Shown here in pieces: positions 43,415-51,438 of a stretch of 64,000 nt of DNA. The stretch's first letter is position 1, and each line of letters opens with the position of its first letter. Below the pieces are notes generated by a model. It did no database searches, was not told the DNA's origin, and saw only the letters and a program-made list of their open reading frames with translations. Position numbers and translations under genes: made by a program. This DNA is from Kitasatospora sp. NBC_00374 (GTDB taxonomy: Bacteria; Actinomycetota; Actinomycetes; Streptomycetales; Streptomycetaceae), in assembly GCF_041434935.1 (NCBI RefSeq), contig NZ_CP107964.1, forward strand, positions 6,927,001-6,991,000. Direction: 5' to 3'.

Positions 43415-44053
43415 ATGAGTGAGCCGGAGGGCCTGCGGGCCCTGAAGAAGCAGCGGACCCGCCGGGCGATCGCCGACACCGCGATCGGACTGTTCCTGAC
43501 CAACGGCTTCGACCAGGTGTCGGTGGCCGAGATCGCCGCCGCCGCGGAGGTCTCCAAGCCGACGCTGTTCCGGTACTTCGCCACCAAGGAGGAGCTGGTC
43601 CTGCACCGCTTCGCCGACCACCTCGGCGAGTCCGCCCGGGTGGTCCGCGACCGGCCGGCGGGCCTCGCGCCGCTGGCCGCGCTGGAGCGGCACGAGCTGG
43701 AGCGGCTGGCCGCACACGACCCCGTGACCGGCCTGAACGACGCGCCCGAGGTGCTCGCGTTCATGCGGCTGGTCTACGACACCCCGAGCCTGTCCTCGCA
43801 CCTGCGGGACTACATCGCCGAGGACACCGACGCCCTGACGTCGGCCCTCGCCGACGCGCGGCCCGACACCGGCGCCCTGGCGCCCCGGCTGATCGCCGTC
43901 CAGTTCATCGGGGTCCGTCAGGAGCTGGCCCTGGCCAACTGGCGCCGCCTCTCCGCCGGCACGCCGATCGAGGAGGCCCACCGGCTCGCCGTCGCCGAGA
44001 CGGCCGAGGCCTTCGCGCTGCTGCGCGGCGGCGCCGGAGCCCGCGGCTACTGA
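43415..44053 (+). CDS. TetR-family transcriptional repressor
   Basis: A 212-residue TetR regulator. The helix-turn-helix lies in residues 10-55 (RRAIADTAIGLFLTNGFDQV, VAEIAAAAEVSKPTLFRYFA), and the rest is the helical ligand domain. ATG 43415 lies ten bases after the operator repeats; no strong ribosome site is visible, so a short-leader message is likely. It is divergent from and probably controls the FAD monooxygenase. Confidence 0.9.
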   Translation: MSEPEGLRALKKQRTRRAIADTAIGLFLTNGFDQVSVAEIAAAAEVSKPTLFRYFATKEELVLHRFADHLGESARVVRDRPAGLAPLAALERHELERLAAHDPVTGLNDAPEVLAFMRLVYDTPSLSSHLRDYIAEDTDALTSALADARPDTGALAPRLIAVQFIGVRQELALANWRRLSAGTPIEEAHRLAVAETAEAFALLRGGAGARGY

Positions 44054-44095
44054 CGCCCGGGACACGGCGGCCGTCACCGAGCCCCGGACCCGCCG

Positions 44096-44129
44096 GAGCC
44101 CCGGCCCCGCCGAAGCGGGACCGGGGCTC
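44096..44129. terminator. Bidirectional terminator between tetR and the M6 protease gene
   Basis: Arms 44096-44110 and 44115-44129 pair over 15 bases with one G-U wobble and a CGAA loop. It stands between the convergent TetR (+) and M6 protease (-) genes. Confidence 0.82.
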
Positions 44130-44170
44130 TGCTCCTGTCGCCGGACCGCCCGGTCGGGCGGCCGGGCGGC

Positions 44171-46549
44171 TCAGGAGGCGGGGCCGACCTTGATGGTGGT
44201 CAGCTTGCCGCCCTGGGTCTCCCGGACGACCTCGATCCTGGTGTTGGTGTTCGGGACCTGCACGCCCAACTGCGGGGCGGCGGGGTTGTAGTAGCCGCCG
44301 GTGCGGTCGTTGAAGACCGGCACCGCGGGCTTCGCCGGGAACTTGGTCACCGCGCTGACGTTGTGCAGCTGGAACGCGGTGGTCGGCTTCAGCGAGAACG
44401 GCGCGTCGTAGCTCTGCATCCGCCCGTTGACCGGGGTGCCGCCGTTGAAGTAGTTCACCTCGGGGTGCGCGTCGACCGGCAGGATCAGGCCGCCGCCCAG
44501 GTGGTCCTTGGTGTTGTTGTCCTCGTAGGCGGTGTCCCACAGCCAGACCAGGACGCCCTCCTGGTACGGGTAGGTGTCGATGATGCCGGCCTTGCCGTAG
44601 ATGCCGGAGTACCCGAAGTTGTACGGGCCGGTCTTGAGGTAGGCGCCGTAGCCGACGTAGCGGCGGTTCTCCACCAGGTAGGCGCGCGGGTGGTCCTTGA
44701 CCGCGTCCTTGCCCTTGATCACCGAGAAGCCGGTCAGCGCCCAGCCCTGACCGCCCTGCTCGGCACCGTCGTTGACGATCTCCACCCCGTCGGCGGCGAC
44801 CTTCACGGCGTCGATCAGCACGCCCCGGCCGTGGGTGTTGCCGTCCGAGGTGACGTGGAAGCGGACCTGCACCTGCTGTCCGAGGTAGGCGTCCAGCGGG
44901 ATGTGCAGCCGGGTCCAGGCGTTGGAGCTGCCGCTCAGGCCCGGGGTGAGCGAGGTGGTGTTGCCGATCGGTGCGCCGTCGACGGTGCCGTGCAGTGGCG
45001 TCCAGGTCTTTCCGCCGTCGGTGGAGGCGTCGACCGACAGGAAGTCGTAGTCCTGCTCGATGTCGTACCAGGCGGAGGCGTCCAGTGCCGCCGAGGTCGA
45101 CCGGCCGCGCAGGTCGACGGTGCGGGTGAGCGAGGCGTCCATGTTGTCGCCGGTGTCGCTCCACCACTGCGAGCCGCCCTCGGCCGGGGTGGCCAGCGAG
45201 GTGGTGGTCTGCGACGGGGGCAGGTGCACCAGGACGGCCTGCGCCTGGTCGGTGTTGTAGCCGCTGACGCCCAGCGCGTGGCTGGAGCGGGTGGCGGCCT
45301 GCGCCTCGTCGTAGTTGAGCCAGCCGAGCTGCAGCTTGCTCCACGCGTCGAGGTCGCCGGGGAACTCGCCGGTGGTGTTCTTGCCCTTGCCCAGGTACGA
45401 GGCGGAGGACATCAGCGACCAGAAGTTGACGGCGTTGTCGCCGCCGCTGGTCGGGTAGAGGTCGGGCAGGCCCAGGTTGTGGCCGAACTCGTGCGAGAAG
45501 AGGCCGACGCCGCTGTTCTCGCCCGCCTGGAGGTAGTCGTAGACGTACAGGCCGGTGTCGCCGACCGGCGCGCCGCCGATCCGGTTGCCCTCCGGGCCGG
45601 TCTGGCCGGTCGGGTCCGGGAGGTCCCAACTGCGGTGCGCCCACAGCGCGTCGGCGCCCTGGGCGCCGCCGCCCCAGGTCTCGTCGACGCCGGCGTGCAC
45701 CACGATCACGTTGTCGAGGTAGCCGTCCGGCTCGTTGAAGTCGCCGTCCTTGTCGTGGTCGTAGCGGTCCTGGGTGTCGTACTGGGCCAGCTCCGCGCGG
45801 ACGCTCGCCGGCGTACGGCCCTTGGCGACCTCGCCGTCGAACCAGGCCTTGGTCGCGTCCCGGACGAACTCCTGCGCCTGGGTCCACGCGCCGCTGCCCT
45901 GCGGGCCCTTGTTGCTGCCGTAGCGGGCCTCGTTGTACGGGACGGTCACCCAGTCGCTGACGGTGCCCTCGATGTCGTACCGGCCGGAGGACTGGGTGCG
46001 GTAGAAGTTGCGCATCGAGTTGGCGCCGGGCGAGGCGTCGAAGAACATCTGCTGGTAGTAGTCACGACTGAAGTCGTTCTTCCAGAAGGTGTGGGTGTCG
46101 TCCTTGCCCGGCTGGGGGATCGCGTTGTGCTGCGGCCCGGGGGTGCCGCCGTAGCGGGGCTGGCCGTTGTAGAGCGTCGAGTTGTCGACCTGGTCGCCGA
46201 ACTGGGCGAGGATCACGAAGACCTTGTCCTTGCGCTGCTGCGCGAGCTGGACGTAGTCGTTGCCGATCTTCACCTTCGCCGGCGTGGTACCCGCGGCGGT
46301 CTTCGCCACGGCGCCGCTGTTGACCTGCTCCAGGGCGAGGCCGCGCAGCGCCTGGCGCTTGCGCTCCTGCGGTGCGAGGTCCTGCTGCGGGCCCTCCTGG
46401 CCGTCGGCGGCCGGCGCGCCCGTGGTGGCCTGGTGGCCGGAGACGGTGACGGGCGGGACGGGGCGGGCCTGGGCGGGGGTGCCCAGCATGGTCACTGCTA
46501 TCGCACTGGTGCTCAGTGCAGCCGCGAGGGCTGCGGAGGCTTTGCGCAA
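44171..46549 (-). CDS. Secreted M6-family metalloprotease (immune inhibitor A type)
   Basis: A large zinc protease of 792 residues. The TTG at 46549 is chosen because GGAAAGGA lies eight bases upstream and a signal peptide begins at once (LRKASAALAAALSTSAIAVT, cleavage near AQA). An upstream in-frame ATG at 46603 lies inside the promoter and is rejected. A propeptide (to about 100) precedes the M6 domain, whose zinc site is HEFGHNLGLPD with His353, Glu354 and His357. A C-terminal region with a MAM/jelly-roll-like part and an immune-inhibitor-A type VEG domain follows. It would degrade proteins outside the cell. Its promoter carries two copies of the island operator. Confidence 0.9.
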   Translation of the reverse strand: MRKASAALAAALSTSAIAVTMLGTPAQARPVPPVTVSGHQATTGAPAADGQEGPQQDLAPQERKRQALRGLALEQVNSGAVAKTAAGTTPAKVKIGNDYVQLAQQRKDKVFVILAQFGDQVDNSTLYNGQPRYGGTPGPQHNAIPQPGKDDTHTFWKNDFSRDYYQQMFFDASPGANSMRNFYRTQSSGRYDIEGTVSDWVTVPYNEARYGSNKGPQGSGAWTQAQEFVRDATKAWFDGEVAKGRTPASVRAELAQYDTQDRYDHDKDGDFNEPDGYLDNVIVVHAGVDETWGGGAQGADALWAHRSWDLPDPTGQTGPEGNRIGGAPVGDTGLYVYDYLQAGENSGVGLFSHEFGHNLGLPDLYPTSGGDNAVNFWSLMSSASYLGKGKNTTGEFPGDLDAWSKLQLGWLNYDEAQAATRSSHALGVSGYNTDQAQAVLVHLPPSQTTTSLATPAEGGSQWWSDTGDNMDASLTRTVDLRGRSTSAALDASAWYDIEQDYDFLSVDASTDGGKTWTPLHGTVDGAPIGNTTSLTPGLSGSSNAWTRLHIPLDAYLGQQVQVRFHVTSDGNTHGRGVLIDAVKVAADGVEIVNDGAEQGGQGWALTGFSVIKGKDAVKDHPRAYLVENRRYVGYGAYLKTGPYNFGYSGIYGKAGIIDTYPYQEGVLVWLWDTAYEDNNTKDHLGGGLILPVDAHPEVNYFNGGTPVNGRMQSYDAPFSLKPTTAFQLHNVSAVTKFPAKPAVPVFNDRTGGYYNPAAPQLGVQVPNTNTRIEVVRETQGGKLTTIKVGPAS

Positions 46550-46590
46550 CTGACCGGTCCTTTCCGGACGGGGGTGGTCGGGTGAGCGGG

Positions 46591-46623
46591 CGTAATATTT
46601 CACATGTCATCGGTCACATGGAA
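46591..46623 (-). promoter_or_regulatory. M6 protease promoter with two GntR-type operators (sites E1, E2)
   Basis: On the minus strand TTCCAT (46623-46618) and AAATAT (46600-46595) are 17 bases apart. Site E2 (46605-46618; minus strand TGTGACCGATGACA) fills the spacer, and site E1 (46591-46604; minus strand TGTGAAATATTACG) covers the -10 box. The two sites abut. The layout matches the importer promoter at 30284-30322. Confidence 0.7.
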
Positions 46624-46673
46624 GAGCCTGGACGGGCCGTCACTCGTCGCGCGCGACCGTCGACCCTGTGTGG

Positions 46674-48767
46674 TCAGGTCAGCGCGCCGCGCAGGAAGTC
46701 CAGCTCCAGGGCGGCGAGTTGTTCGTGCGTCCCGTTGGGCGTCAGGTGGCTGACCCCGGGCAGCGCGAGCAGGCTGTGCGGCCGGCCGGCCCGGGTGAGC
46801 GCCTGGGAGAGCCGCAGGGTGTGCGAGGGGTGCACGTTGTCGTCCGCCAGGCCGTGGATCAGCAGCAGCGGCCGGCTCAGCGCCGGGGCGTCCTCGACCA
46901 GGCAGTCGGCCCGGTAGCCCTCGGGGTTGTCCTGCGGCAGGCCCAGGTACCGCTCGGTGTAGGCGGTGTCGTACAGCCGGAAGTCGGTCGGCGGCGCGCC
47001 GGCGCTGGCGGCGTGGAAGACGTCCGGGCGGCGCAGCACGGCCATCGCCGCGAAGTACCCGCCGTAGGACCAGCCGCGCACCCCGACCCGGTCGAGGTCG
47101 AGGTCCGGGTGGCGTTCGCCGAGCGCCCGCAGGGCCGCCACCTGGTCGTCGAGCGCGACCCGGGAGAAGCGGCGGAAGATCGCCCGGGTGAAGCCGGGCG
47201 AGACGAACGGTGTGCCGCGGTTGTCGGTGGTGACCACCGCGAAGCCCTGGTCGGCCCACCACTGTCGGTGCTGCCACCGCCGCGGCTCGGCGGCGACGGC
47301 CTGCGCGCCGGGCCCGCCGTAGACGTCCAGCAGCACCGGCAGCCGTTGCCCGGCCAGGTGGCCGCGCGGGTACACCACCGCGGTGGGCAGGCCGAGTTCG
47401 GTGACCCGGGCGAGCTGCGGCACGACCCGGTACGGCAGGGGTTCGGCGTGGTCGGCGAGCGGGAACTCCTCCCCCCGGAAGTGGATCCGGCGGCGGATGC
47501 CGTCCGCGTCGGCGGAGGTCAGCAGCAGGGTCTCGCCGCCCGCCGTGGCGGAGTGCACGCCGGCGCCGGCGGTGAGCCGTTCGGGTGCGCCGCCGTCCGG
47601 GTCGAGCAGGTAGACGTGCTGGTCGGCGGGCTCCTCCTCGTTCGCCTCGACCAGCAGCCGGCCGCGCAGCCGGCCCACCACCCGGCGGACCTGGATCCGC
47701 TCGGTGCTGAGGATCCGGCCGTCCAGGGCCACCCCGCGGGCCCGGCCGTCCGGGGTGTCGGCGGCGGTCAGCAGCCGGCCGTCGTCCAGCCGGGCCGGGG
47801 TGCCGGGTACGTCGTCGACCCAGAACTCGTCGGTGGTCCGGGAGAGTTCGGCCGTCCTGCCGGTGACGGGGTCGGCGGTCAGCAGCAGGACGTTCTGCTG
47901 CAGCCGGTCGGCGACGGTGAGCAGGATCTCCCCGTTGCCCTCCCAGCCGGCCGCGGTCAGGTACGGGAAGGCGGTGGCGTCCCAGTGCAGCCGTACCCGG
48001 TGGCCGTCCAGCCCGAGCACCCACAGCTGGACGTCGGCGTTGGGGCCGCCGGCCTGCGGGTAGGCGAAGGACTCGGGGGCCAGCTCCGGGTGCGCCGGGT
48101 CGGCGAAGTGGCGCAGCGGCAGGGCGGATTCGTCCACCCGGGTGGCGAGGACGGCGCTGCCGTCGGGGGACCACCAGTGGCCGCGGGTGCGGCCCAGCTC
48201 CTCGGCGGCGGCGAACTCGGCCATGCCCCAGGTGGCGCCGTCCCGCGGGCTGAGCGGCCCGCCGGGGTGCAGCGCGGGGGCCGGGGTGAGGTGCAGGGCA
48301 CCCTCGGCGACGTAGGCGACGCGCTGCCCGGTGGCGTCCGGCCGGGGGTCGAAGGCGGGGGCGGCGGTGGGCAGTTCGGTGGTGGTGCCGTGGGTGGTGT
48401 CGGTACGGAAGAGCCGTCCGTCGAGGGTGAAGACGGCGGTCGAGAGGTCGGCGGTGGCGGCGAAGGAGCCGATCCCCGGAGCCCACAGCCGCAGCCGCTC
48501 GCGCAGCCGCCGTTCGGGCGCGGGCAGGTCGGCCAGGGCGCCGGTGCGCTGGGGGGCGAGCGCCACCGGGTCGGCCACCATGGTCTCCTGGCGGGTCGTC
48601 AGGTCGAGCAGCCAGAGTCGGTCGACCGGGTCCTGCGGGCCGGTGGAGCGCAGGAAGAGCAGGCGGGTGCCGTCGGCGGAGAAGGCGGCGGCGCGCGGCG
48701 AGCCGTAGCTGAACCGGCCGGTGCGGGTGCTGAGGGCGAGGAAGGGGTCGGTGTGGGTCACGGGCAC
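46674..48767 (-). CDS. S9 prolyl oligopeptidase, DPP-IV-like
   Basis: A 697-residue serine peptidase without a signal peptide, hence cytoplasmic. The first 430 residues are a DPPIV_N beta-propeller. The catalytic domain has LLDVYGGPGAQAV, the nucleophile Ser567 in GWSYGGYFAAM, and the Asp/His in HGLADDNVHPSH. An EE pair typical of true DPP-IV N-terminal recognition may be the EEEPADQ segment near residue 385, but this is uncertain. It would release X-Pro dipeptides from imported peptides. GTG 48767 is the start used. The promoter between it and the divergent aminotransferase carries the island operator. Confidence 0.9.
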   Translation of the reverse strand: MPVTHTDPFLALSTRTGRFSYGSPRAAAFSADGTRLLFLRSTGPQDPVDRLWLLDLTTRQETMVADPVALAPQRTGALADLPAPERRLRERLRLWAPGIGSFAATADLSTAVFTLDGRLFRTDTTHGTTTELPTAAPAFDPRPDATGQRVAYVAEGALHLTPAPALHPGGPLSPRDGATWGMAEFAAAEELGRTRGHWWSPDGSAVLATRVDESALPLRHFADPAHPELAPESFAYPQAGGPNADVQLWVLGLDGHRVRLHWDATAFPYLTAAGWEGNGEILLTVADRLQQNVLLLTADPVTGRTAELSRTTDEFWVDDVPGTPARLDDGRLLTAADTPDGRARGVALDGRILSTERIQVRRVVGRLRGRLLVEANEEEPADQHVYLLDPDGGAPERLTAGAGVHSATAGGETLLLTSADADGIRRRIHFRGEEFPLADHAEPLPYRVVPQLARVTELGLPTAVVYPRGHLAGQRLPVLLDVYGGPGAQAVAAEPRRWQHRQWWADQGFAVVTTDNRGTPFVSPGFTRAIFRRFSRVALDDQVAALRALGERHPDLDLDRVGVRGWSYGGYFAAMAVLRRPDVFHAASAGAPPTDFRLYDTAYTERYLGLPQDNPEGYRADCLVEDAPALSRPLLLIHGLADDNVHPSHTLRLSQALTRAGRPHSLLALPGVSHLTPNGTHEQLAALELDFLRGALT

Positions 48768-48801
48768 CGATGCTTGCCCCGGGAACCACTACTCGGCTAG
48801 A

Positions 48802-48830
48802 ACTATGCAGTGTGAAATGTCACACACCAA
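48802..48830. promoter_or_regulatory. S9 peptidase promoter with GntR-type operator (site F)
   Basis: On the minus strand TTGGTG (48830-48825) and CATAGT (48807-48802) are exactly 17 bases apart, and the perfect half-site dyad TGTGA-N4-TCACA (48811-48824) lies fully inside the spacer. The same site is directly upstream of, or overlaps, the start region of the divergent class V aminotransferase. On the + strand a weak TTGCCC (48774-48779)/TAGAAC (48798-48803) pair would place the site just after the transcription start. Confidence 0.75.
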
Positions 48831-48840
48831 TGAGCTGTCG

Positions 48841-50004
48841 ATGAGCCACCCGCCCGAGCCGCTGCCGGGCACCCGCGAACTGTTCACCCTGGACCCGGCG
48901 GTGGCCCACCTCAACCACGGCTCGTACGGCGCCGTGCCCACACCCGTGCAACGGGTCCAGGCCCGGCTGCGGGCCGAGCAGGAGCAGGACCCGGACGGCT
49001 TCTTCGCCGACCTCCCCGACCGGATCGCCCGGGCCCGGGCCCGGATCGCCACCGCGCTGGGCGCCGAACCCGACCGGATCGCGCTGCTCACCAACGTCAC
49101 CGAGGGCGTCGCGGTGGTGCTGGACTCCCTCCCGCTCGAAGCGGGCGACGAGATCCTGGTGACCGACCACGGCTACGGGGTGGTCTCGGCGGCGGCCGAA
49201 CGGCGCGCCGCGGAGACCGGTGCGGTGGTCCGCCGGATCCGGCTCTCCCTGTACACCCCCGACGCGGAGGCCGTCCGGGCGCAGGTGCTGGCCGCGGTGG
49301 GGGAGCGGACCAGGGTCGCCGTCCTCGACCTGGTCGCCTCGCCGACCGCCCGGGAGATCGCCGGCGGACCACTGCTGGCCGACCTCGCCGCCCGCGGCGT
49401 CGCCACCGTGGTGGACGCCGCGCACGCGCCGGGCATGCTCCCCGTCCAGCTCGGCAACGGGGCCGGCGGCGCGGACTTCTGGATCGGCAACCTGCACAAG
49501 TGGGCGCTGGCTCCCCGGGCCGCCGCCGTACTGGCCGTCGGCGGGGCCTGGCGCCCCCGGATCCGACCGCTGACGCTCTCCTGGGAGCACGACCGGGGAT
49601 TCCCCGGACGGGTCGAGTGGCGCGGCACCTACGACTACACACCCTGGCTGGCCGCGCCGGCCGGGTTCGCCCTGCTGGAACAGCTCGGCGTCGACCGGGT
49701 GCGCGGCCACAACGCGGCCCTCGCCGCGTACGGTGCCCGGATGCTCGCGGAGCGGACCGGCCTGCGCCCGCTGGCGGCCATGCCGGGCGCGGCGATGCGG
49801 GCGCTGCGGCTGCCGCCCGGGGTCGCGGAGAGCGAGCACGCCGCGAAGGCGTTGGCGGTGGCCGTCGCCCGGCGGTTGCAGGCCCGGATCGCGGTGCGGC
49901 CGTGGCCCGGTGGCGGGGTGCTGCGGATCAGCGCCCAGCTCTACAACCGGCCCCAGGAGTACCGCGACCTCGCCACCGGCCTGCGGGAGCTGATCGCCCG
50001 GTAG
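48841..50004 (+). CDS. Class V aminotransferase-fold PLP enzyme
   Basis: A 387-residue fold-type I PLP enzyme of the isopenicillin N epimerase/cysteine desulfurase group. The PLP lysine is in GNLHKWALAP, and the conserved VVDAAHAPGMLPVQL carries the Asp and His that contact the cofactor ring. The N-terminal VAHLNHGSYGAVPTPVQ is typical of epimerase-like members. The start is uncertain: ATG 48841 is used; ATGs at 48817 and 48805 are also in frame but lie inside the operator region. It is divergent from the S9 peptidase and shares the island operator, so a role in amino-acid or hydroxyproline metabolism is likely, but the reaction is unknown. Confidence 0.8.
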   Translation: MSHPPEPLPGTRELFTLDPAVAHLNHGSYGAVPTPVQRVQARLRAEQEQDPDGFFADLPDRIARARARIATALGAEPDRIALLTNVTEGVAVVLDSLPLEAGDEILVTDHGYGVVSAAAERRAAETGAVVRRIRLSLYTPDAEAVRAQVLAAVGERTRVAVLDLVASPTAREIAGGPLLADLAARGVATVVDAAHAPGMLPVQLGNGAGGADFWIGNLHKWALAPRAAAVLAVGGAWRPRIRPLTLSWEHDRGFPGRVEWRGTYDYTPWLAAPAGFALLEQLGVDRVRGHNAALAAYGARMLAERTGLRPLAAMPGAAMRALRLPPGVAESEHAAKALAVAVARRLQARIAVRPWPGGGVLRISAQLYNRPQEYRDLATGLRELIAR

Positions 50005-50016
50005 CGCGGGCCGGGG

Positions 50017-50346
50017 TCAGTCCGCCGCGCGCAGCTCGGCGAGCAGCATGCCCTGGTCGGCCAGGAGTTCGGTGAGAATGCGCCGGGCCGCCCGGAGCAG
50101 ATCGGCGACGTCGGCGCCGGCCAGGGCGTACACCACGGTCGAGCCCTCCCGGGTGGCGGTCACCAGCCCGGCGCGGCGCAGTTGGGCCAGCTGCTGGGAG
50201 AGGTTGGAGGGCTCGATGTCCAGCTCGGCTAGCAGCTCGCGGACCGGCGTCGGGCCGGCCTGCAGCAGCTCCAGCACCCGGATCCGGATCGGGTGACCGA
50301 GCATGCGGAAGAACTCGGCCTTCGCCTGGTGCAGCGGTACGGGCAC
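50017..50346 (-). CDS. ArsR-family transcriptional regulator
   Basis: A 109-residue winged-helix regulator (FFRMLGHPIRIRVLELLQAG, IEPSNLSQQLAQLRRAGLVT, then the wing ATREGSTVVYAL). No cysteine is present, so the classical metal-binding ArsR sites are absent; a non-metal signal is likely. GTG 50346 follows GAGGAGG. It is convergent with the aminotransferase gene, 12 bp apart, and 41 bp downstream of a roadblock gene on its own strand. Confidence 0.87.
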   Translation of the reverse strand: MPVPLHQAKAEFFRMLGHPIRIRVLELLQAGPTPVRELLAELDIEPSNLSQQLAQLRRAGLVTATREGSTVVYALAGADVADLLRAARRILTELLADQGMLLAELRAAD

Positions 50347-50387
50347 CCGCGCCTCCTCTCTCCGTGGCTCCGCCGGCCGGTCGCGGG

Positions 50388-50762
50388 TCAGACCTCAATC
50401 GAGGCCTCGATCCGCTTCAGCTGGTGCCGGGCCATCGCCAGGTTGGCCCGGGACCGGTTGAGCGCGAGGTAGAGGAACAGGCCGCGCCCGGTCTGTGTGG
50501 TGAGCGGCCGGATCAGGTGGTACTGACTGCTCAGTGAGATCAGGATGTCCTCGATCTCGTTGTCGTGGAGGTTGAGCATCTCCATGGTGCGCATCTTGGC
50601 CCGGACCACGTCGGTGTTGCCCGCGGCCGCGACGTTGAGGTCGAGCTCGGTGTTGTCGCCGAGGGTGCCGAGCGCCATGCCGCTGCCGTAGTCGACCACG
50701 GCGACGCCGATGGCGCCCTCGATGACCATGGCGTCCTTGAGCGCGGTTTCCAGAGTCGCCAT
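50388..50762 (-). CDS. Roadblock/LC7 domain protein, paralogue
   Basis: A 124-residue protein of the same length as, and roughly three-quarters identical to, the one at 39110-39484 (shared runs such as LNVAAAGNTDVVRAK and DILISLSSQYHLIRPLT). It ends RIEASIEV. It stands without the other roadblock-cluster genes, upstream of the ArsR gene. ATG 50762 follows GGGAGGAC. The two paralogues lie at the two ends of the 39-51 kb segment in the same orientation. Confidence 0.87.
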   Translation of the reverse strand: MATLETALKDAMVIEGAIGVAVVDYGSGMALGTLGDNTELDLNVAAAGNTDVVRAKMRTMEMLNLHDNEIEDILISLSSQYHLIRPLTTQTGRGLFLYLALNRSRANLAMARHQLKRIEASIEV

Positions 50763-51280
50763 CGCGAGGTCCTCCCAGCCGGTGAGTCCCGCCGCGGTGG
50801 CGGGGCAAGTGCTCCGACTGTGGGGGACGGGTGCGGCCGCGTGCGGCGGGATGATCAGAACTGATCCGAGCCGGACTGATCATGAACGATCGGTGTTGGA
50901 TTTCAGGCGGGTTGAAGACTTCAGCAAATCCGAATCTGATTGATCAAGCATGACCGTCACCCTTGGGCCGCCAGCCGCGCCGCCGGCCGCAGCGACCGGT
51001 TGCGGGCATGCTGGCCACGCTCCCACGCGGAGGCGGGACTCGTTCCTGTCGTTCGGATTCCCGCCGTACACCGGCCGGCTGACGGTGTCGAGGGGTCCTT
51101 GGACACGTACGGGTCGAGCACCTCGGCCGTGGAGTCCTGTGACTGGCCGCACAGGCTCGATTGCGTCAGGTTGCCGAACGGTCGGCCGAATTACTGTCGA
51201 CAAGGCGCCAAAGACCCACCGCGGGCCACCCGGGCTCCGGCCCGCGAAAAATCGGTGCTATCGATGTCAGTCCCGGCGGG
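50763..51280. other. Intergenic region with no recognised gene
   Basis: About 500 bp between the roadblock paralogue (-) and the helicase leader (+). It is less GC-rich around 50850-50950 and contains several TGATC-type half-sites (TGATCAGAACTGATCC near 50853 and GATCATGAACGATC near 50878), which may be promoter or operator sequence for the roadblock gene. Open frames here have no family resemblance or ribosome sites. The right-hand end holds the helicase promoter. Confidence 0.45.
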
Positions 51281-51295
51281 TAATCTCTGGCTGAG

Positions 51296-51433
51296 ATGCT
51301 CGATCACCACAACACCCACCACATCCGCTGCGCCCCGACGGCCTTCCAAGCCCCGGCCCCGCAGCCGCAGGCGTCGCCGTCTGCGCACCCGTCTCGCCCC
51401 TCGGGGCCGTCCGCCCGCGGGAAGAAAAGGTGA
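51296..51433 (+). CDS. Possible leaderless upstream ORF before the helicase
   Basis: A 45-codon frame starting MLDHHNTHHIRC and ending ARGKKR. TAATCT (51281-51286) is a good -10 box, and the ATG at 51296 falls close to the expected transcription start, so it could be read without a leader. Its stop (51431-51433) lies five bases before the helicase ATG, with the helicase ribosome site AAAAGG inside its last codons. It may couple translation of the helicase or be a chance frame. Its Pro/Ser/Ala-rich body resembles no family known to me. Confidence 0.35.
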   Translation: MLDHHNTHHIRCAPTAFQAPAPQPQASPSAHPSRPSGPSARGKKR

Positions 51434-51438
51434 CGCCG

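Noticed and set aside
46550..46603. Longer M6 protease beginning at ATG 46603
   Set aside because: That ATG lies inside the predicted promoter and operator, while TTG 46549 has a good ribosome site and leads directly into the signal peptide.
48841..50004. Isopenicillin N epimerase and a beta-lactam biosynthetic cluster
   Set aside because: No ACV synthetase, IPN synthase or expandase genes are in the window; only the general fold matches.
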